A DNA stretch of 64,000 nucleotides, taken from contig CM057224.1 in assembly GCA_029891385.1 (NCBI GenBank), forward strand, positions 32,493,005-32,557,004, read 5' to 3'. This DNA comes from Erythroxylum novogranatense. Lineage: Eukaryota > Streptophyta > Magnoliopsida > Malpighiales > Erythroxylaceae. Each line of letters starts with the position of its first letter. Position 1 is the stretch's first letter. Made by a program: the position numbers and the translations under genes. The notes under the pieces are model-generated. The model was not told the origin of the DNA. It worked only from the letters and a program-made list of their open reading frames with translations, and did no database searches. Shown piece by piece: positions 49,437 through 61,880 of this stretch.

Positions 49437-50883
49437 GCCTTCGCCGACCTGCCTGGCATACCTCTTTCTTCCTTTAGTAGTGGACCCCCTGCTGCATTTT
49501 CACCGAAAATCATATTGATGACCCTAACTGGTCGGTCATCTTGTTGCCCAGTGTTTCTGTCGTCTCTTGCCCTGGATCGTCCCCTCACTTCGCGTCGGTC
49601 ATCAGTGTTCGCATTCTGCCTCCCTCCATCGTTCCTATCATTTCGCCTCCAATCCTGTCGCCTGTTGTCGGGCCGACTAGTTTTGTGCTCGTTATCTCGG
49701 TCGGCATTTTGTTCATACTTCACAAATCGTCCCAGCCTTCCCTTTCGGATGAGGGATTCTATTTCTTTTTTCAATTGCTAGCAATCTTCCATGTCATGAC
49801 CGATGTCTTTGTGGAAACGACAATATAAATCCGAGTTCCTATCCTTGAAGGAAGTCTTCATTTTGTTGGGTTCTCGGATAAGTTCCCCCTCCGCTCTCAT
49901 GGTCGCCAGTACTTCTACATATCGTCTGTTGAGCGGGGTGAACTCCTGTCGATATCCGTGTCGATCGATTGGTTTTCTCCAGCTCGAATGGCCTTTCTGC
50001 CGCTTGTACGAACCATTCGCTCTATCATTTGGCGGTCGATCATCCGACCTACGCTTCGTGTTGTTCAGTACTTCTTCGAGCTGAATATACTTATCCGCCC
50101 TATTTCTTATTTCTTGAATGGATCGGGGCTGATCGAGGGCCAACGACTTTTTTAACTCCTCATCCCTCGTATTATTTATAAGCGCTGCCAACATGGACGA
50201 GCAAGTGAGGTCGGAGACCTCGACCACTTCATTGTTGAACCGAGTGATAAATTCCCGCAAGCTTTCATTCTGCCCCTGGGTCAATTGCATTACCTCCAAG
50301 GCCGTCTTCTGTGACCGCTTACTTGTGGCGAATTGGTTCAGGAATAATAACCTGAAATCTTCAAACATGTGATACAGCTCGGGGGCAAGCTATTAAACCA
50401 TCGCCGAGCTCCCTCTTGAAAGGTCGTACAGAAAGCCTTACACTGAATGACGTCCGGAACGCAATGTAGATTCATCATGGACTGGAAGTGCTATAGGTAG
50501 TCCAGGGGGTCGATCTTTCTAGTATATTTTTCTGGCGTTGGTATTTTGGTGCCGGGGGTCGGGAGACTATCCAAAATTGTCGGAGTAAAGGAAGAGCTGT
50601 ACTGAGCTGTTGGACGATCCGGGCGGAAGCTCATGGTTGCATTGATCCGATCGTCCACGATTTTTTTTAAGGCTTCGGTAGGGTGACGATCCGTCGTTAC
50701 ACTGGTCTGTCGTGCAGAAGGCTGTTGTTGTACCGGATGAGACTGTAAAATCTGGCGAATCACCAGATCAGTCGCTTCCTCAATCTGTTTTCGGGTGAAG
50801 GAGGTATGTATAGGCGTAGGAGGGTCTGCCTCCGAGAGGTGCTGGAGATTCGAGCGTATGTTGGCTCCCGCGTTATCCTCCAA
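49400..50883 (-). pseudogene. Element E gag
   Basis: Opens MEDNAGANIRSNLQHLSEAD at 50883 and is interrupted near 50491 and at the 50368 frame. It carries a gypsy gag core (FRLLFLNQFATSKRSQKTA, LTQGQNESLREFITRFNNEV, ALINNTRDEELKKSLALDQP) and an Arg/Asp-rich tail, ending VRVINMIFGENAAGG as Tat gags do. Frame breaks at about 50490, 50370-50400 and 49775. Confidence 0.85.
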
Positions 50884-51054
50884 GGCTACGCTCTGTTCCT
50901 TTTGTTATAGGTTTTGTGGTTGCGGTTAATCATTTGGGTCCGACGACTGCATGCGGGAAGCATGGTGCGTCGGCGACAAGGTAGCAGGTAACTGCAAACC
51001 CAATCGTTGTAACGCCAAAGCTGTGACAGCAGCTATATCAGGGTTAGCTGCCGC

Positions 51055-52749
51055 TAGGGGTGTTAAAAAAAACCCGCGAACCTGTGAACCGGACCTGAAC
51101 CGCATAAACCAAACCTGTAAATAAGGTTAACCGAACCTGAGTTTAGGTTCGGTTGAACCAACTGAAAAATCGAGTTCATGGTTCGAGTTCGAGTTTCTAA
51201 CTTGCGGTTCTAGGTTAACCGAACCTAAACCGCACCTATAGTAGTTAACCGAACCGAACCTGATTTATAGGTTTAGGTTTAAACCTGAACCTGAAATACC
51301 TAAAAAGTATCATATATTTAAATACAATTTAAGAGGATATCAATAATAATAAATTCAATAGTATTTACTATATTAATTCTTGAGTGAAAAAAAGAAAGGA
51401 AAAAACTACTTTACTTCTATGTTATTAAATGTTAATATTAAACATTGCTATTATAAGTAACAACTAATGCATAACATTCAATACTTCTACTTTAAATAGT
51501 AATTAATATGTGTCAAAGTTATTGATCAAGTATTAAACTATTAATAAAAACATTCATTGACTAAAATAATATAATCGTTTAGAGATTAATTAAAGAAATT
51601 AATGTGTAAAACACATTTATTAAAAATCCTACAATTTTAGTTTTTAAGACACATATATTAGTTTAGATATTCATGAGATATTATAAATATTAAACTAGCA
51701 AGTAATCTTGATTCTTAAAATATATAATATAGTTGCTAATAAATAATAAGAATATAATAATATTGTCTTGTACAAATAAAAACATAGTTTTATTTATTAA
51801 AACAAATGAAAAATGAGTTGATTTAGTAATAGACTATGAGATTGTATTTTTTATACTACGCTTTTTATAATATAATATTTGAAGTTTTAACTATGATATT
51901 AATTGCATTTTCTACACTAAGTTGCAATAAGAAGAATGATACTTTTGTGCTTATTAGTTTATTATTATTATTATTTATTTTAACATGATAAAATAAGATT
52001 TAATGATGTTAGAAGAATAGTTTTATTATTATTTTAATCAATAAGATCTAGTAGAGCAGTTCATTCCCTCACTATTACATCTGAGTCAGTTTTTTGTACA
52101 AGAGGTCGAGTGCTTGATTCATTTCGTAGCTCTCTTACTCTAAAGATGGTGGAGACTCTTGTTTGTAGACAAGATTGGTTGAGAAAATCACAGGCTCCTC
52201 TTTACGTGGAAGAGAGAATTGAAAAACTTGAACAAATTGAATCAGGCAATCTAATTTACTTTACCATTTTTTAACATACAAATAAATAAAAATTCTTTTT
52301 CAATTAAAAGAAATAAAAGTCAACTCTTTTATTTTTTATTTTCTATAGATGTGGCTTCATGTATAACGGTGAATCATCCTACCATTCTATTCAAAGAATA
52401 ATTGTTTAATATTTTATCTTTTTTCAAGTATGGATCTTTTATAAGACATTGTTTGGCTTATTTTACTTTGCTTTGGTTTAACATATTGGATTAATCTTTG
52501 ATGGATTTGATATACATACTTTTATGAATAATTTGTATTTTTCACCAATTTTTTATAATTTTATCATATATATTGATATGAATAGGTTACGGTTACCACG
52601 AGAACCGAACACGAAAATAGGTTAACCAATCCTATAGGTTCTTTAGGTTCGAGTTCGAGTTCGAGTTAAGTGAAATTGCCGAACGACATTTAGGTTCGAG
52701 TTCAGTTATTAATGAGCGGGTCAGTTACCTACCATGAACACACCCTACG
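51055..52749 (+). mobile_element. Deleted hAT DNA transposon inside element E
   Basis: An AT-rich block interrupts the leader of E between its PBS and gag. Ends are TAGGGGTGTT (51055) and, inverted, TAGGGTGTGTT (to 52749), the hAT-type terminus. Subterminal regions on both sides are rich in GGTTCG/AACCGAACC phrases. Its coding remnant is listed separately. An 8-bp TSD expected for hAT is not clear: the flanks share only CGC. Most of the transposase is gone. Confidence 0.7.
52066..52275 (+). pseudogene. hAT transposase C-terminal (hATC dimerisation) remnant
   Basis: In one + frame the sequence reads SESVFCTRGRVLDSFRSSLT followed by LKMVETLVCRQDWLRKSQAP and LYVEERIEKLEQIESGN. This matches the conserved hAT C-terminus (SESAFSTSGR, SLTPKMVEALVC, DWLR). 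It stops at a TAA near 52274, the normal end. Upstream transposase domains are missing. Confidence 0.85.
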
Positions 52750-53165
52750 CCACTTTGGCCCGATTTGCGTGTTTCTGGACGTGGTGCCCTGATGTCGGGC
52801 CCCATGGTGGGCGTCTATTGGTTCAGCCTGGTTTTGACGAGGCTACACGTTGCCGTTTGGATCCATGGAGTCGATTGCTTCACGTGAGAGTTTCGGTGTG
52901 AGGTTCCTGCAAAACAAAGAAGGCACGTCGGGGTTGTTTCCCGATAGGCCCTCCGACTTCAAGTCGATCTTTTGGTGAAGGTGGGATCGCTGTAAGCAGA
53001 GAAAACTAGGGTTATGATCATGCGTACCTCTGTTGTGACCAAGTTATACCTTATATATGGAGCAGTAATTAGGTTTAAGTCTTTACGTATGCATGAGAAT
53101 CTCTCACTCGTGAATGGGCCGTAGATCGTGGACTGGGCTTGGGCCTAACGTAGCCGACCTGACCA

Positions 53166-54021
53166 AGGACAATCCCGAGCAAAATGACCTTTCTTTCCAC
53201 AATTATAGCACTTCACACATGCCATGTTTTTCTCTCCTTTGCCCTTAGCCTTTCGCTTCTTATGACCTTTTGGTCCATTCCTTTGAGGAGGCCGAGAACC
53301 TTTTCTTTTACCTCGCTTGGGTATTGTTGCCCTTTGGTCCTTTGCCTTTAGCAACAAGAGTCACATTAGAGGAGTCAGATGCTTTTAAGCGATCCTCCTC
53401 CATTTTGAGGTGTTTAGTAATCTCTGAAAGAGTTTTGACATTCTCATTATGTGTCAAAACAAGTTTCACATTCTTCCAGTGCTCGGTATGATCTGGAAGA
53501 GCCCGAATTACATTCAGGACTTGCTCCTCTTCAGAGATAGCCCGACCAGCTGCCTTAAGATAACGAACCATTGCATTCATGGTTCGTAAATGTTCAGCCA
53601 TAGTACGAGTCGTATTAATCTCGTAGTTCATCCACTTAAGGTGCAAAGCACGAAGCCTTGTAGCGGATGTTTGACCAAATGTGATCTTAAGTTTGTCCCA
53701 CATGTCCTTAGTAGTGGGACAATCCTCAAATTCTCCAATTAGATCATCATGCATGAAATACAACATAGTATAACATGCCTTACGATCCTTTTTGGATCAA
53801 TCTGCATAAGCCTTTAAGGATGCTTGATATTGCTCACTAGTAGTATCAATATCGTTTCCATCTTTGTCCTTGACTGAAGGCGCAATCATTATTAGGGTCA
53901 AATGTTCGAGCAATTGTCGTTCATTTAGAAGATATTGAATCTTCCTTTGCCACATATCATAATTGAACCCATCCAATTTTTCAGTGGTGGACAAATCACC
54001 GATCAAGATTTTAGTTGCCAT
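53166..54021 (-). pseudogene. Element D gag with CCHC knuckle
   Basis: ATG at 54021 (MATKILIGDLSTTEKLDGFN), copia gag core (LNERQLLEHL; then after a stop at about 53796, YFMHDDLIGEFEDC, TTKDMWDKLK, RLRALHLKWMNYEIN, LPDHTEHWKNVKLVL), a basic stretch, and the zinc knuckle CYNCGKKGHFARDC, which is cut by element E at 53165/53166. There is one further frameshift near 53330. Confidence 0.9.
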
Positions 54022-54040
54022 ATCTACAAGTATATACAAA

Positions 54041-55482
54041 CATGATATAAGGCATATTTCTATTAATTAAATTATAAAAAAATTCACAATTCACATCGTA
54101 TGATCGAAAATTTTGCTAGGAATTTTTATAATTTAATTAAACTATTTTAATTTGACATATCATAAAAATGCCAAAATAAAGAATATGTAAAACTAATTTA
54201 CAGCTATCATTTGATACATGTAAAACAATATTTATTCTAAAATTATATAAAACTCATTTATATAATATTATTTTAAATATTATAAAAAATTATCCATAAA
54301 ACATATTTATGAAATATTTTAAACTATATTATATGAAAACACATTCGTAAATTTCACTCTTCACTTTGTTTGCGTTTCACCGTATACAAAATCAAAAGAA
54401 AAGAAACACTTTTTTTTCCACTGTTTTGTTCACGCATGAAACAACTTTTAGAATACATTAAACTCTCTTGCTTTTAAACGTACAACAACCATTAGATGCA
54501 TTTAATGGTTATGTCATTTGTCCAATGTTTAGGTAATGAATTTTCCTTCGTACGTTATCTGTACATATATACCACTGATTCATCTGATGCATGTTTAATA
54601 AACAACTTTCTCTTTTGTCTTGATTTTCATGCACATATATTTGAATAACAGAACACTTCTCTTTTTATGTATCCTTACGTACAAAAAAAACGAAAATCAA
54701 GACCCACTCTTGTTGTTCATGCATTGAATACACACTCCTTAAATGCATTTAGCATATCAAATAAAAACAACGTTGATGCATTTACTGTGCACAAGTTTAT
54801 GATGTTAACCCTTGGTCAACAAGCAAGGAAAGTTTTCGGTTTCCGTAAAACCCAGTTATGAAATAAAACCAACATATTCACTTCTTTCCAAACGTTCGTT
54901 GTATGGCTTAAAAGAACAAGAAATAAAATTTATCTGTTTTCGTAAACCATTTATCGCATTAAATGTATTTATACAGAAAAGTTCACAGAAAACTTTTACA
55001 AAAAATTTCACAGAAAAATCATGGATTCTCGATATTAACGCATAAATTTCCGAAATGCACAAACCATTTAATGCCCAATCTCATCTCCATACAAACACGC
55101 AAATCAATAAATACTTTTGTTCCTCGTAAAACCTCTAATGCTTTTAACTGTGGGTTCCTTTCTTTAAGCATGAAATGAGAGAATGCTACTTTCCTTCATG
55201 CAATCGTTGGTCCCTTTCTTTAAGTATGAAATGAGAGAAAAACTATTTCAATTACCGTGTCATGTAATATATGCATTTTGAAGGAACAACTTTCTCTGTG
55301 GATATCTATGAACTTTTAACATAAGTCTCTGTTAGGTACGCAGTACGCACTCTTCTTCCTTAACCTTATATGCGTAAACAACATTAAAAATTTGTGATTC
55401 CATAAAAGCAATTTCATCAACAGAAACCAAGATAACGTATGAACACAACAAACGTTGCAAATCAATGGTAAGTATAAAATTT
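54041..55482 (-). other. Long 5' leader of element D
   Basis: About 1.4 kb of AT-rich non-coding DNA between PBS and gag. It contains a near-direct repeat around CTTTCTTTAAGCATGAAATG (about 55162 and 55213). Small ORFs here are not credible genes. Confidence 0.6.
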
Positions 55483-56080
55483 GGCTCTGATATCAATATA
55501 GATTTATAAGGACTAACCTTAATGCGGAAATAGTTGATCAATTCTTTATTTGACGGTTGGCTACTAGAATTACCGATTAATCACGCCTTAAACTCAAACC
55601 CTTGATAGTGTGATTCACGTTAGGAAGAATGAAAAAGTATTTCTTTTCCGTTCAGATTTAGCAAGATTAGAGAGAGAGAGAAATAACCGAAATCTCTTTT
55701 GGTTTCTAATCCGTCTTAAGAAAGCTCTCTCTTTTTAAGCCAACTTCCTCCTGTTCCTCCTTTATATGAGATCAGAAGAAACTGGTGGAAGTTATATGTA
55801 AATAGACATGGCCGTTCGTGTTTACACGAACTAAGGAACAAGAACTATAACATTGTCAGCCAAATTGCAACTGGAAAAGTCATGGGGTGAGACAAAACAG
55901 AAGCATCATGGTTGTTCATAAGAGTGAAACTAATAGCAGAAAAATATTCATAAAGTTAAAAGCCTTGTTGACAAAAAAAGTGTACAACAGATTGAAGGTG
56001 CAGAGAAACACATACAGTTGAATGAGCATCTTTAAAGTCACTTTGTTTCGCTTTTAACGTTTCATATCTACTCTTCACAA

Positions 56081-56905
56081 TCAATGAAAATCCTGTCCAT
56101 TCTCAACACCTAAACCATACAATACACCAGCATATTTCTCCAAGGAGCCGCTAAAGAAATTATCCTTCAGCTTCCTGAATGTATATGCAGTGAGTAAACT
56201 ATCTGAACCCGCTTGATGGCATATGCCAACTCTCTCCACTTCCAACAACTCTGCGAGTTTGTTCAACCCTCCATGAAGGCTATTGCAGTACCTCATCAAA
56301 TGCTTGATGTCATAAAGGGTCGGGAAGTAGATATTAATCAAATTAAAGAACGCCACTTGCGTCTCTGGCAAGTTTTGGCACGTTAAGAGCTTAAGCAAGT
56401 AGCCAAAATCGTAACCACTGTGAAACGTCACCCAGTGCACACTATCATTCAAGACAATCCCTGAAGACATCAAAAGCTCACCAAATCGCATTGCATCAAT
56501 ACCCATTTCATTATTCTTCTTGAAGTCTATCCCACTTTGCCGCAAAAGCTCAATGGAATCATTAGCAAAAACATCCACATTCACGTTGAATTCACAAAAA
56601 TTGAATTGCCAAATGCAATACTTGTCAGTTCCACAAGTCGGTAAATTCCCTAGGTCATCCGAAAACGTGAGACCCAATTGAATCAACTTCAACATATCCA
56701 CATTTTCCTTCAACGTTTTGTAGTGATAGTCATTGCTGTTCTTAAAATTGCCAACCGGACGCAGGACAATGCCCGGAAACTCCGTGTCCATTGCAATATA
56801 AGGGTAATCATCGACAATTTCACGGATAAGAGTGAATTCTTCTTCGATGTTGTCATTCCACACCTCGCGAATCTGAATTGAATCGCCTTTAGGCAACAGC
56901 GACAT
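56081..56905 (-). CDS. CAF1: CAF1/POP2 poly(A) deadenylase (CCR4-NOT subunit), intronless
   Basis: Catalytic subunit of the CCR4-NOT complex; removes poly(A) tails from cytoplasmic mRNAs. ATG at 56905 ([19 protein letters not shown]) was chosen because this is the family start; an in-frame upstream ATG at 56950 would add 15 residues. 274 aa, the usual size for plant CAF1. DEDDh RNase-D fold residues are all present: D40 and E42 (AMDTEFPG), D166 ([10 protein letters not shown]), H230 and D235 (CHQAGSD). Other family blocks: [62 protein letters not shown]. No stop or frameshift. The stop lies only about 250 bp from the border of retrotransposon D. The 5' leader (about 56906-57250) is CT-rich on the sense strand. 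Confidence 0.96.
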   Translation of the reverse strand: MSLLPKGDSIQIREVWNDNIEEEFTLIREIVDDYPYIAMDTEFPGIVLRPVGNFKNSNDYHYKTLKENVDMLKLIQLGLTFSDDLGNLPTCGTDKYCIWQFNFCEFNVNVDVFANDSIELLRQSGIDFKKNNEMGIDAMRFGELLMSSGIVLNDSVHWVTFHSGYDFGYLLKLLTCQNLPETQVAFFNLINIYFPTLYDIKHLMRYCNSLHGGLNKLAELLEVERVGICHQAGSDSLLTAYTFRKLKDNFFSGSLEKYAGVLYGLGVENGQDFH

Positions 56906-57259
56906 TAAACCCAACACAGAAAGCGAAACGACACAACCCCAGGCCTCCAATCAGATAGTGCATTCAGTTTAAAACTTTAACGACTACGAAGAAAACCCTA
57001 CACAAAATCTCAAATTTAAGGGATAACCCAAATCAAATTTAGGCATAGATCTAGAGAAACTCGTAAAAAACCAGAAGACACCGGAAAACGCAACACACAC
57101 ACATATTTATAGGAGAAAAAAAGGAGATATGTACGGAGAAATGGAATCTGACCTGGACTTTGATAGATCTGAAGCAGAAATATCAGATCTTGACCAGCAA
57201 ATTCTAGAGAGAGAAACAAGCATTTAGAGAGAGACAGAAACGTCTCAGAGGCTTCGACG

Positions 57260-58786
57260 TATGTCGTAAATATCATTTTTATTTTTATTTTATTCATTAA
57301 ATTATTATAAATGAATGAGAAGGAAAAGAAAAAAAAGAATTTTAAGTTTTTGTTTGTTGGCAAAAAAAATAAATATAATGAATATTATAATTTCAAAAAT
57401 TCTTTTAAAATTTAACAAATAAAACATTCTAATCTAATTAAGAAACAATTTCTAATATAATCAAAAATAAAATTTTAATTAGAAAGCTATTTATTAATAT
57501 TAAACTAAACCACTTAAATAAGATACTTTAAATTTAATTATTTATGTAGATATTTGTTTCTTAATTAGTTAAAAAGTATTCCTTAATAGATTAGAAAACT
57601 ATTTTAAATATAAAATTTTTCAATTTTCTTAATTAATAAAATTTAATCAGAAATTTTGTCCAATAAATCAAAAACTTATTATTCAAATTAATAAAAGAAT
57701 ATTTTTAAAAATAAAAAACAGTCTTCATTGCACTAGTAATATAGAACTATGACAGTTGATATACCCTTTTTTGGTATAGGACCTTCCATAATCACTAGTA
57801 TTAATAGTTTAGCCAAGGAGCCTTAAGATGCAACAGCGTAGCACGACAAATGATCCAAATTATTCCTTTGTCATATATGTTTCAAAAGGATATTGATGTA
57901 TCATATAAAGAAGCTCAGTCTTCTTTCTGCATGCCTTATTCAATCTCTCCATGCAAGCTGATCTAGTGCCCTCTCTCTGCGTGCCTTATTCAATCTCTCC
58001 ATGTTCTTTGTTGTTGTATACTAGCTAGTCATTTTACCCTCCCTTATGGTCCTCTCTTCATCATAAATAGCTACAATTGAATGTTATTTACAGATGAAAT
58101 TGGGCAATTGAAAACTTAATTGAATGCTAAATGTTAATTATTTTTGTTATTTGCTTACTAAAAATATGGATGATACTCTTCCTTATCAGTCGATCGGAAG
58201 GAGTTGTAGTTATGGTTGACAATAAGCCAAATTAGACCCAAATCATATATAGTCAAAACTTAGATAATTTTATTTATTTATTTTAGCCCAAGTTCAAACT
58301 CGATTAGACCATAATAACTCAACTCAAGCACAAGCTCAATCAAATTCCCTAAGCATGAGCCTCAGTCATATCAAAGTCCAAAGTGTCTTAACTGGTTGTG
58401 TTTGCAAATTTTGCTCACCCACTTCAGCCTTTGATGTATGAAAGTTAATAGAACATAAGCATATACAATGATGTCCTCTAGACAATGTCTTAGCTCTCTC
58501 CATTGAATATAGTTTTTGAATCCCAACTGCATATGATACTCTTGGTTCACTATGTTCTCCATATGCTACTATTAATTATAAACATAAGAGACATAATAAG
58601 TAATCAAACCTCTACGAGCTATTTGACAAAATACGTGGCAAACATGAACACGATTTTGACAACTAACAACAATAAAAACAAAACGCAAGCCCATGAATAA
58701 CCAAAATAAAGAAGAAACAAAGAATCATAAATATATTTTAAAATGAAATATTGAAACATAAACCATTAGGAATGGAGAGACTATCT
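57260..58786. other. AT-rich intergenic region
   Basis: No gene recognised. A near repeat, GCCTTATTCAATCTCTCCAT, occurs at about 57932 and 57980. Small ORFs are chance. Confidence 0.5.
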
Positions 58787-59268
58787 TGTAAGGTTTTAAA
58801 TCAAACATGTGGGCTTATATGTGTATAATTGTATATTAAGGTTATCATATAAAGTTGAGCTCAATTAATTAAAGTGATATAATATGTTTATAATATTTGA
58901 GCTTCATGCATCTATTTTAAGTGTGAGCTCTATATGTGCAGAGACCGGGTTTATAATTTCTAGTTTTATGATGGGTCAAACTAGAAATTAGATTAGGGTT
59001 TTACCCTAATATAAATAGTTATGGTCCCCAAATTAAGCATAACCTAAATTCTTGTCTGAAATCTCATCATCAAAGAGAAAATAGAGAGTTGCGGAAAACT
59101 CTGAAAAAAAAGGCTACGTTCTAATTTAGAAGACAAAATCTCAAAACTCTAGTGCAGATTTTACATTAGATTCAGGTATGCTTCCGCTTTATTTTATTCT
59201 TGATAATTTGATATGAATGGATCTTGGCTTTTAAAGAGATTAAAATCCCTACAAGTGGTATCAGAGAC
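58787..59268 (+). mobile_element. Copia-type LTR with PBS (5' end of a lost element)
   Basis: LTR 58787-59253 has perfect TGTA...TACA termini and a TATA-like CTAATATAAATAG near 59007. It is followed, two bases later, by the PBS TGGTATCAGAGAC (59256-59268; one mismatch to initiator-Met). Downstream there is leader-like sequence but no coding region. The element was truncated or heavily deleted. The LTR start is inferred from the inverted termini only. Confidence 0.6.
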
Positions 59269-59542
59269 AGGTTCATAATTAGGTCATCAAGAATGGTTAT
59301 TTGGTTTTCATTTTTTTTTTATCTTCCGAATTGGAGTTCCTTTTAATTCTTTTTTGTATATCTCATTATTGCATGTACGATTTCGATCATACTCTCATAG
59401 TTGTCTCAAGGTTTTGAGATATTGATTTTCGTATATGTATTCGGTGATAACTCCTTGATTTGCAAGATAAAGCCTATGATGATTTTAAAGAACGTTTTCG
59501 GTGTTTTGGATTTAGTTTTGTCTGTTGGATAATAACCAGGAC

Positions 59543-59676
59543 GAAGTTTTGGCCATCGGATAAAAATTGGAGTTTTATCCATTAGATAAAGAATTGAACT
59601 TTGTCCATTGGATAAAAAATTGAAGTTTTATCCTTTAGATAAAGACTCAAATTTTGTCCATTAGATAGAGAATAAA
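59543..59676. repeat. 27-bp tandem repeat, about 5 copies
   Basis: Variants of GTTTTATCCATTAGATAAAG + AATTGAA follow each other in the leader of the truncated copia element. Confidence 0.75.
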
Positions 59677-59689
59677 GCTTTAACTGTTG

Positions 59690-60529
59690 GTGTATATGTT
59701 TCCAGAAAGCTTTTAGAGACTTTTCTTTATCTAATAACTGAAGTCTTCCTATTTATAATAACCAGAAACTAAAGTATTATGAAGAATGAGTTTTGAGTCT
59801 AAAATTTATAATTTCTAGTTTGATTTTTAAAATTTTGACCCAATTCTTAATTTAAGATGACAGAATTGTCAATATCATAGTATCAAGAAATTAAATTGAA
59901 AAAGGTTAGAAAAAAGGAGAAAAATCGTGGAAAGAAGAAGAAATCAAGGCTTTCAAGGTAAGTTCTACTCCTTTTTCTTGCTTTAGTAGAAAGAAATGGG
60001 TTGTTGTGCTAAGATGAAGGAGTTCTAGAGAGAGAAAGAGGTTTGTGTTGGGAATGCTTGGAGGAAGAAGAAGATGGTAAGATCCATAGGATTTTTGGGT
60101 TTCTAAGCTAGGTGTTGAGTTTTCTAACCTATATGAGCCATGGGTAGGTTAAATTGGAGCTTGATTAGGGTTAATTGCAATTTGTTAAGATTATGGAAAT
60201 TTGGGAAATTTTCAATGGAATCGGAAATTAATGAGAAATTTTGGTTGTGTTAGGGAATGAAGAGCCTACCCAAGAGCAAGAGGAAGGACACCATTGAAGT
60301 TGGGCATTTTAAAAGTATAAGGTGGGTAAATTATTTATAGTTATTATGTAATATGGGCAAAATGCTTTGTATGTGTTTTATGTGCTAAATGGCTTGTTGA
60401 ATTGTTGTGATGTTGAAATTTCATTATGATGTATGCCATTGTGATAAAACAATTGAATTGTGATTATGTCATGTTATGCATTGACAAATGCTTGACCATT
60501 TTGATATAATTGTTATGCCATTGAATTAT
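59690..60529 (+). other. Probable decayed plus-strand LTR fragment, left of the solo LTR
   Basis: Contains GAAAGAAGAAGAAATCAAGG followed by GGTAAGTTCTACTCC (about 59930-59970). This resembles the reverse complement of the R/U5 region of the Tekay-like LTRs (63000-63130), suggesting an opposite-oriented LTR into which the solo LTR inserted. No gene. Low confidence. Confidence 0.35.
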
Positions 60530-61465
60530 TGTAGCACCCCACTCCCGTAAGACCCGGACCCAACATCGATGGTGATATCCAAGTCCGTACCCTGCGAGGG
60601 TGGCATGATACATCACTCAGTCAAATCATAGCATAAAATTTTCCTTTAACACACACATACACTTACGTTACATGTACGTTGCGGAAATAAAACTTACAAA
60701 ACATAACCGGTAATAAAGTGATGACCACGAGGGTCCTCATATACAAACATCATAAAATGAATCAAAAACCTCACACTAATACAGACGCAACTGATCCCGT
60801 CCTCTTCTGTCACTTTGCGATCACGATACACCCGTTACCTAACGGGGTATGCTTTTGAGTCCTGAAAAATAATTACAATTTTGGATGAGTTTTTACAACT
60901 CAATGAGTGACCATCATCGATGGTCCGCTCACTCATGTACAGAAATCAATTTATAACGAATATGCACATATCTGTCTATTTTATCTCACTTTACAAATCA
61001 CAATGGATCTAACTTTATCTCATGATACACTTTCTCATAATTTCTCATTTTTCACATTTACAGAAATCTACATTCCAACGTCCCATTTTTGATACCTACT
61101 TATTCCACTCACTATCTATTGATTGTCATTTGGCTGTGACCGAGTGCCTGAGCTGTCCCATCGAAGGGCTCAATAATATCTGTCCCTTATCTAAAATTGG
61201 ATACAGGGCTCAATATACGTCGAGCCTGAGGCTCTCAATTACTCATGAGCTCGAAGCTCATTTTCGCACGTTGAGCTAAAAGCTCTGATCGGTGGCAACT
61301 CTAGTCGACAGCCTAATATATCATACATTTTACAATTTGCTATACCCCATGAATGATATCACATCAGTATATGACATTTTGCTTTTCATTCAATCAAACA
61401 TATCCAATCAAATGCAGTATGTAATACCTTTCAATTTATTTCAGTGTTGTGACCGAGCACTTGTA

Positions 61466-61880
61466 CTGTCCCTATAAGGACACATCAATCGTTGAGCCAT
61501 AGGCTCTGGAACTGACCCATTAAGGGCTCATAAATCATTGAGCTTGTAGCTCTAAAACTGTCCCATTTAAGGCTCATTAATCGTTGAGCTTGTAGCTTTG
61601 AAACTGTCCCATTAAAGGCTCATTAATCGTTGAGCTTGTAGCTCTGAAACTGTCCCATTAAGGGCTCATTAATCATCGAGCTAGAGGCTCGGAAACTGTC
61701 CCATTAAGGACTCATTAATCATTGAGCTTGTAGCTCTGAATCTGTCCCATTAAGGGCTCATTAATTATCGAGCCAGAGGCTCGAAAACTGTCCCATTAAG
61801 GGCTCGTTAATCATTGAGCTTGTAGCTCTGAAACTGTCCCATTTATGGCTCATTAATCGTTGAGCTTGTAGCTCTGATCA
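61466..61880. repeat. 46-bp minisatellite, about 9 copies, inside the solo LTR
   Basis: Unit contains CTGTCCCATTAAGGGCTCAT and CGTTGAGCTTGTAGCTCTGA. The first copy is the most diverged. One or two degenerate units occur at 61140-61290 and at the homologous place of the LTR at 3295-3420, so the array expanded within this LTR lineage. Confidence 0.92.

Larger units (their letters stand above)
44159..53165 (-). mobile_element. Tat-type Ty3-gypsy element E, 9.0 kb, internally deleted
   Basis: Flanked by a perfect TSD AGGAC (44154-44158, 53166-53170). Removing it restores D's gag-protease frame (ARDCPEPKK). 5' LTR 52819-53165 and 3' LTR 44308-44657 differ at about 15 sites plus three short indels. 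A tRNA-Lys(CUU)-type PBS is at 52799-52816, and a polypurine tract (TAGGGGGCTTA on the minus strand) abuts the 3' LTR at 44658. Sense gag and protease lie on the minus strand, and an antisense extra ORF lies on the + strand before the 3' LTR, an arrangement known from Tat-lineage elements. Pol is deleted from protease to the integrase tail. A further 149 bp extends past the 3' LTR (44159-44307). Confidence 0.9.
40211..55826 (-). mobile_element. Ty1-copia element D, host of Tat-type element E
   Basis: Outer borders are TGTAGATTTATAAGG at 40211 and GTTTACA at 55826, flanked by a perfect TSD CGAAC (40206-40210 and 55827-55831). The 5' LTR is 55497-55826 (about 330 bp). The PBS is at 55483-55495 (minus TGATATCAGAGCC, one mismatch to the initiator-Met PBS). 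The coding order on the minus strand is gag, protease, integrase, RT, RNase H. Without E the element is about 6.6 kb. The 3' end shares only the last 32 bp of the LTR (40211-40242); from 40243 to about 40640 the sequence is unrelated to the 5' LTR. The insertion lies about 250 bp beyond the CAF1 stop codon. Confidence 0.9.

Noticed and set aside
61466..61880. Regularly spaced repeats that look at first like a CRISPR array
   Set aside because: The units are contiguous 46-bp tandem copies without unique spacers, inside an LTR of a plant nuclear genome.
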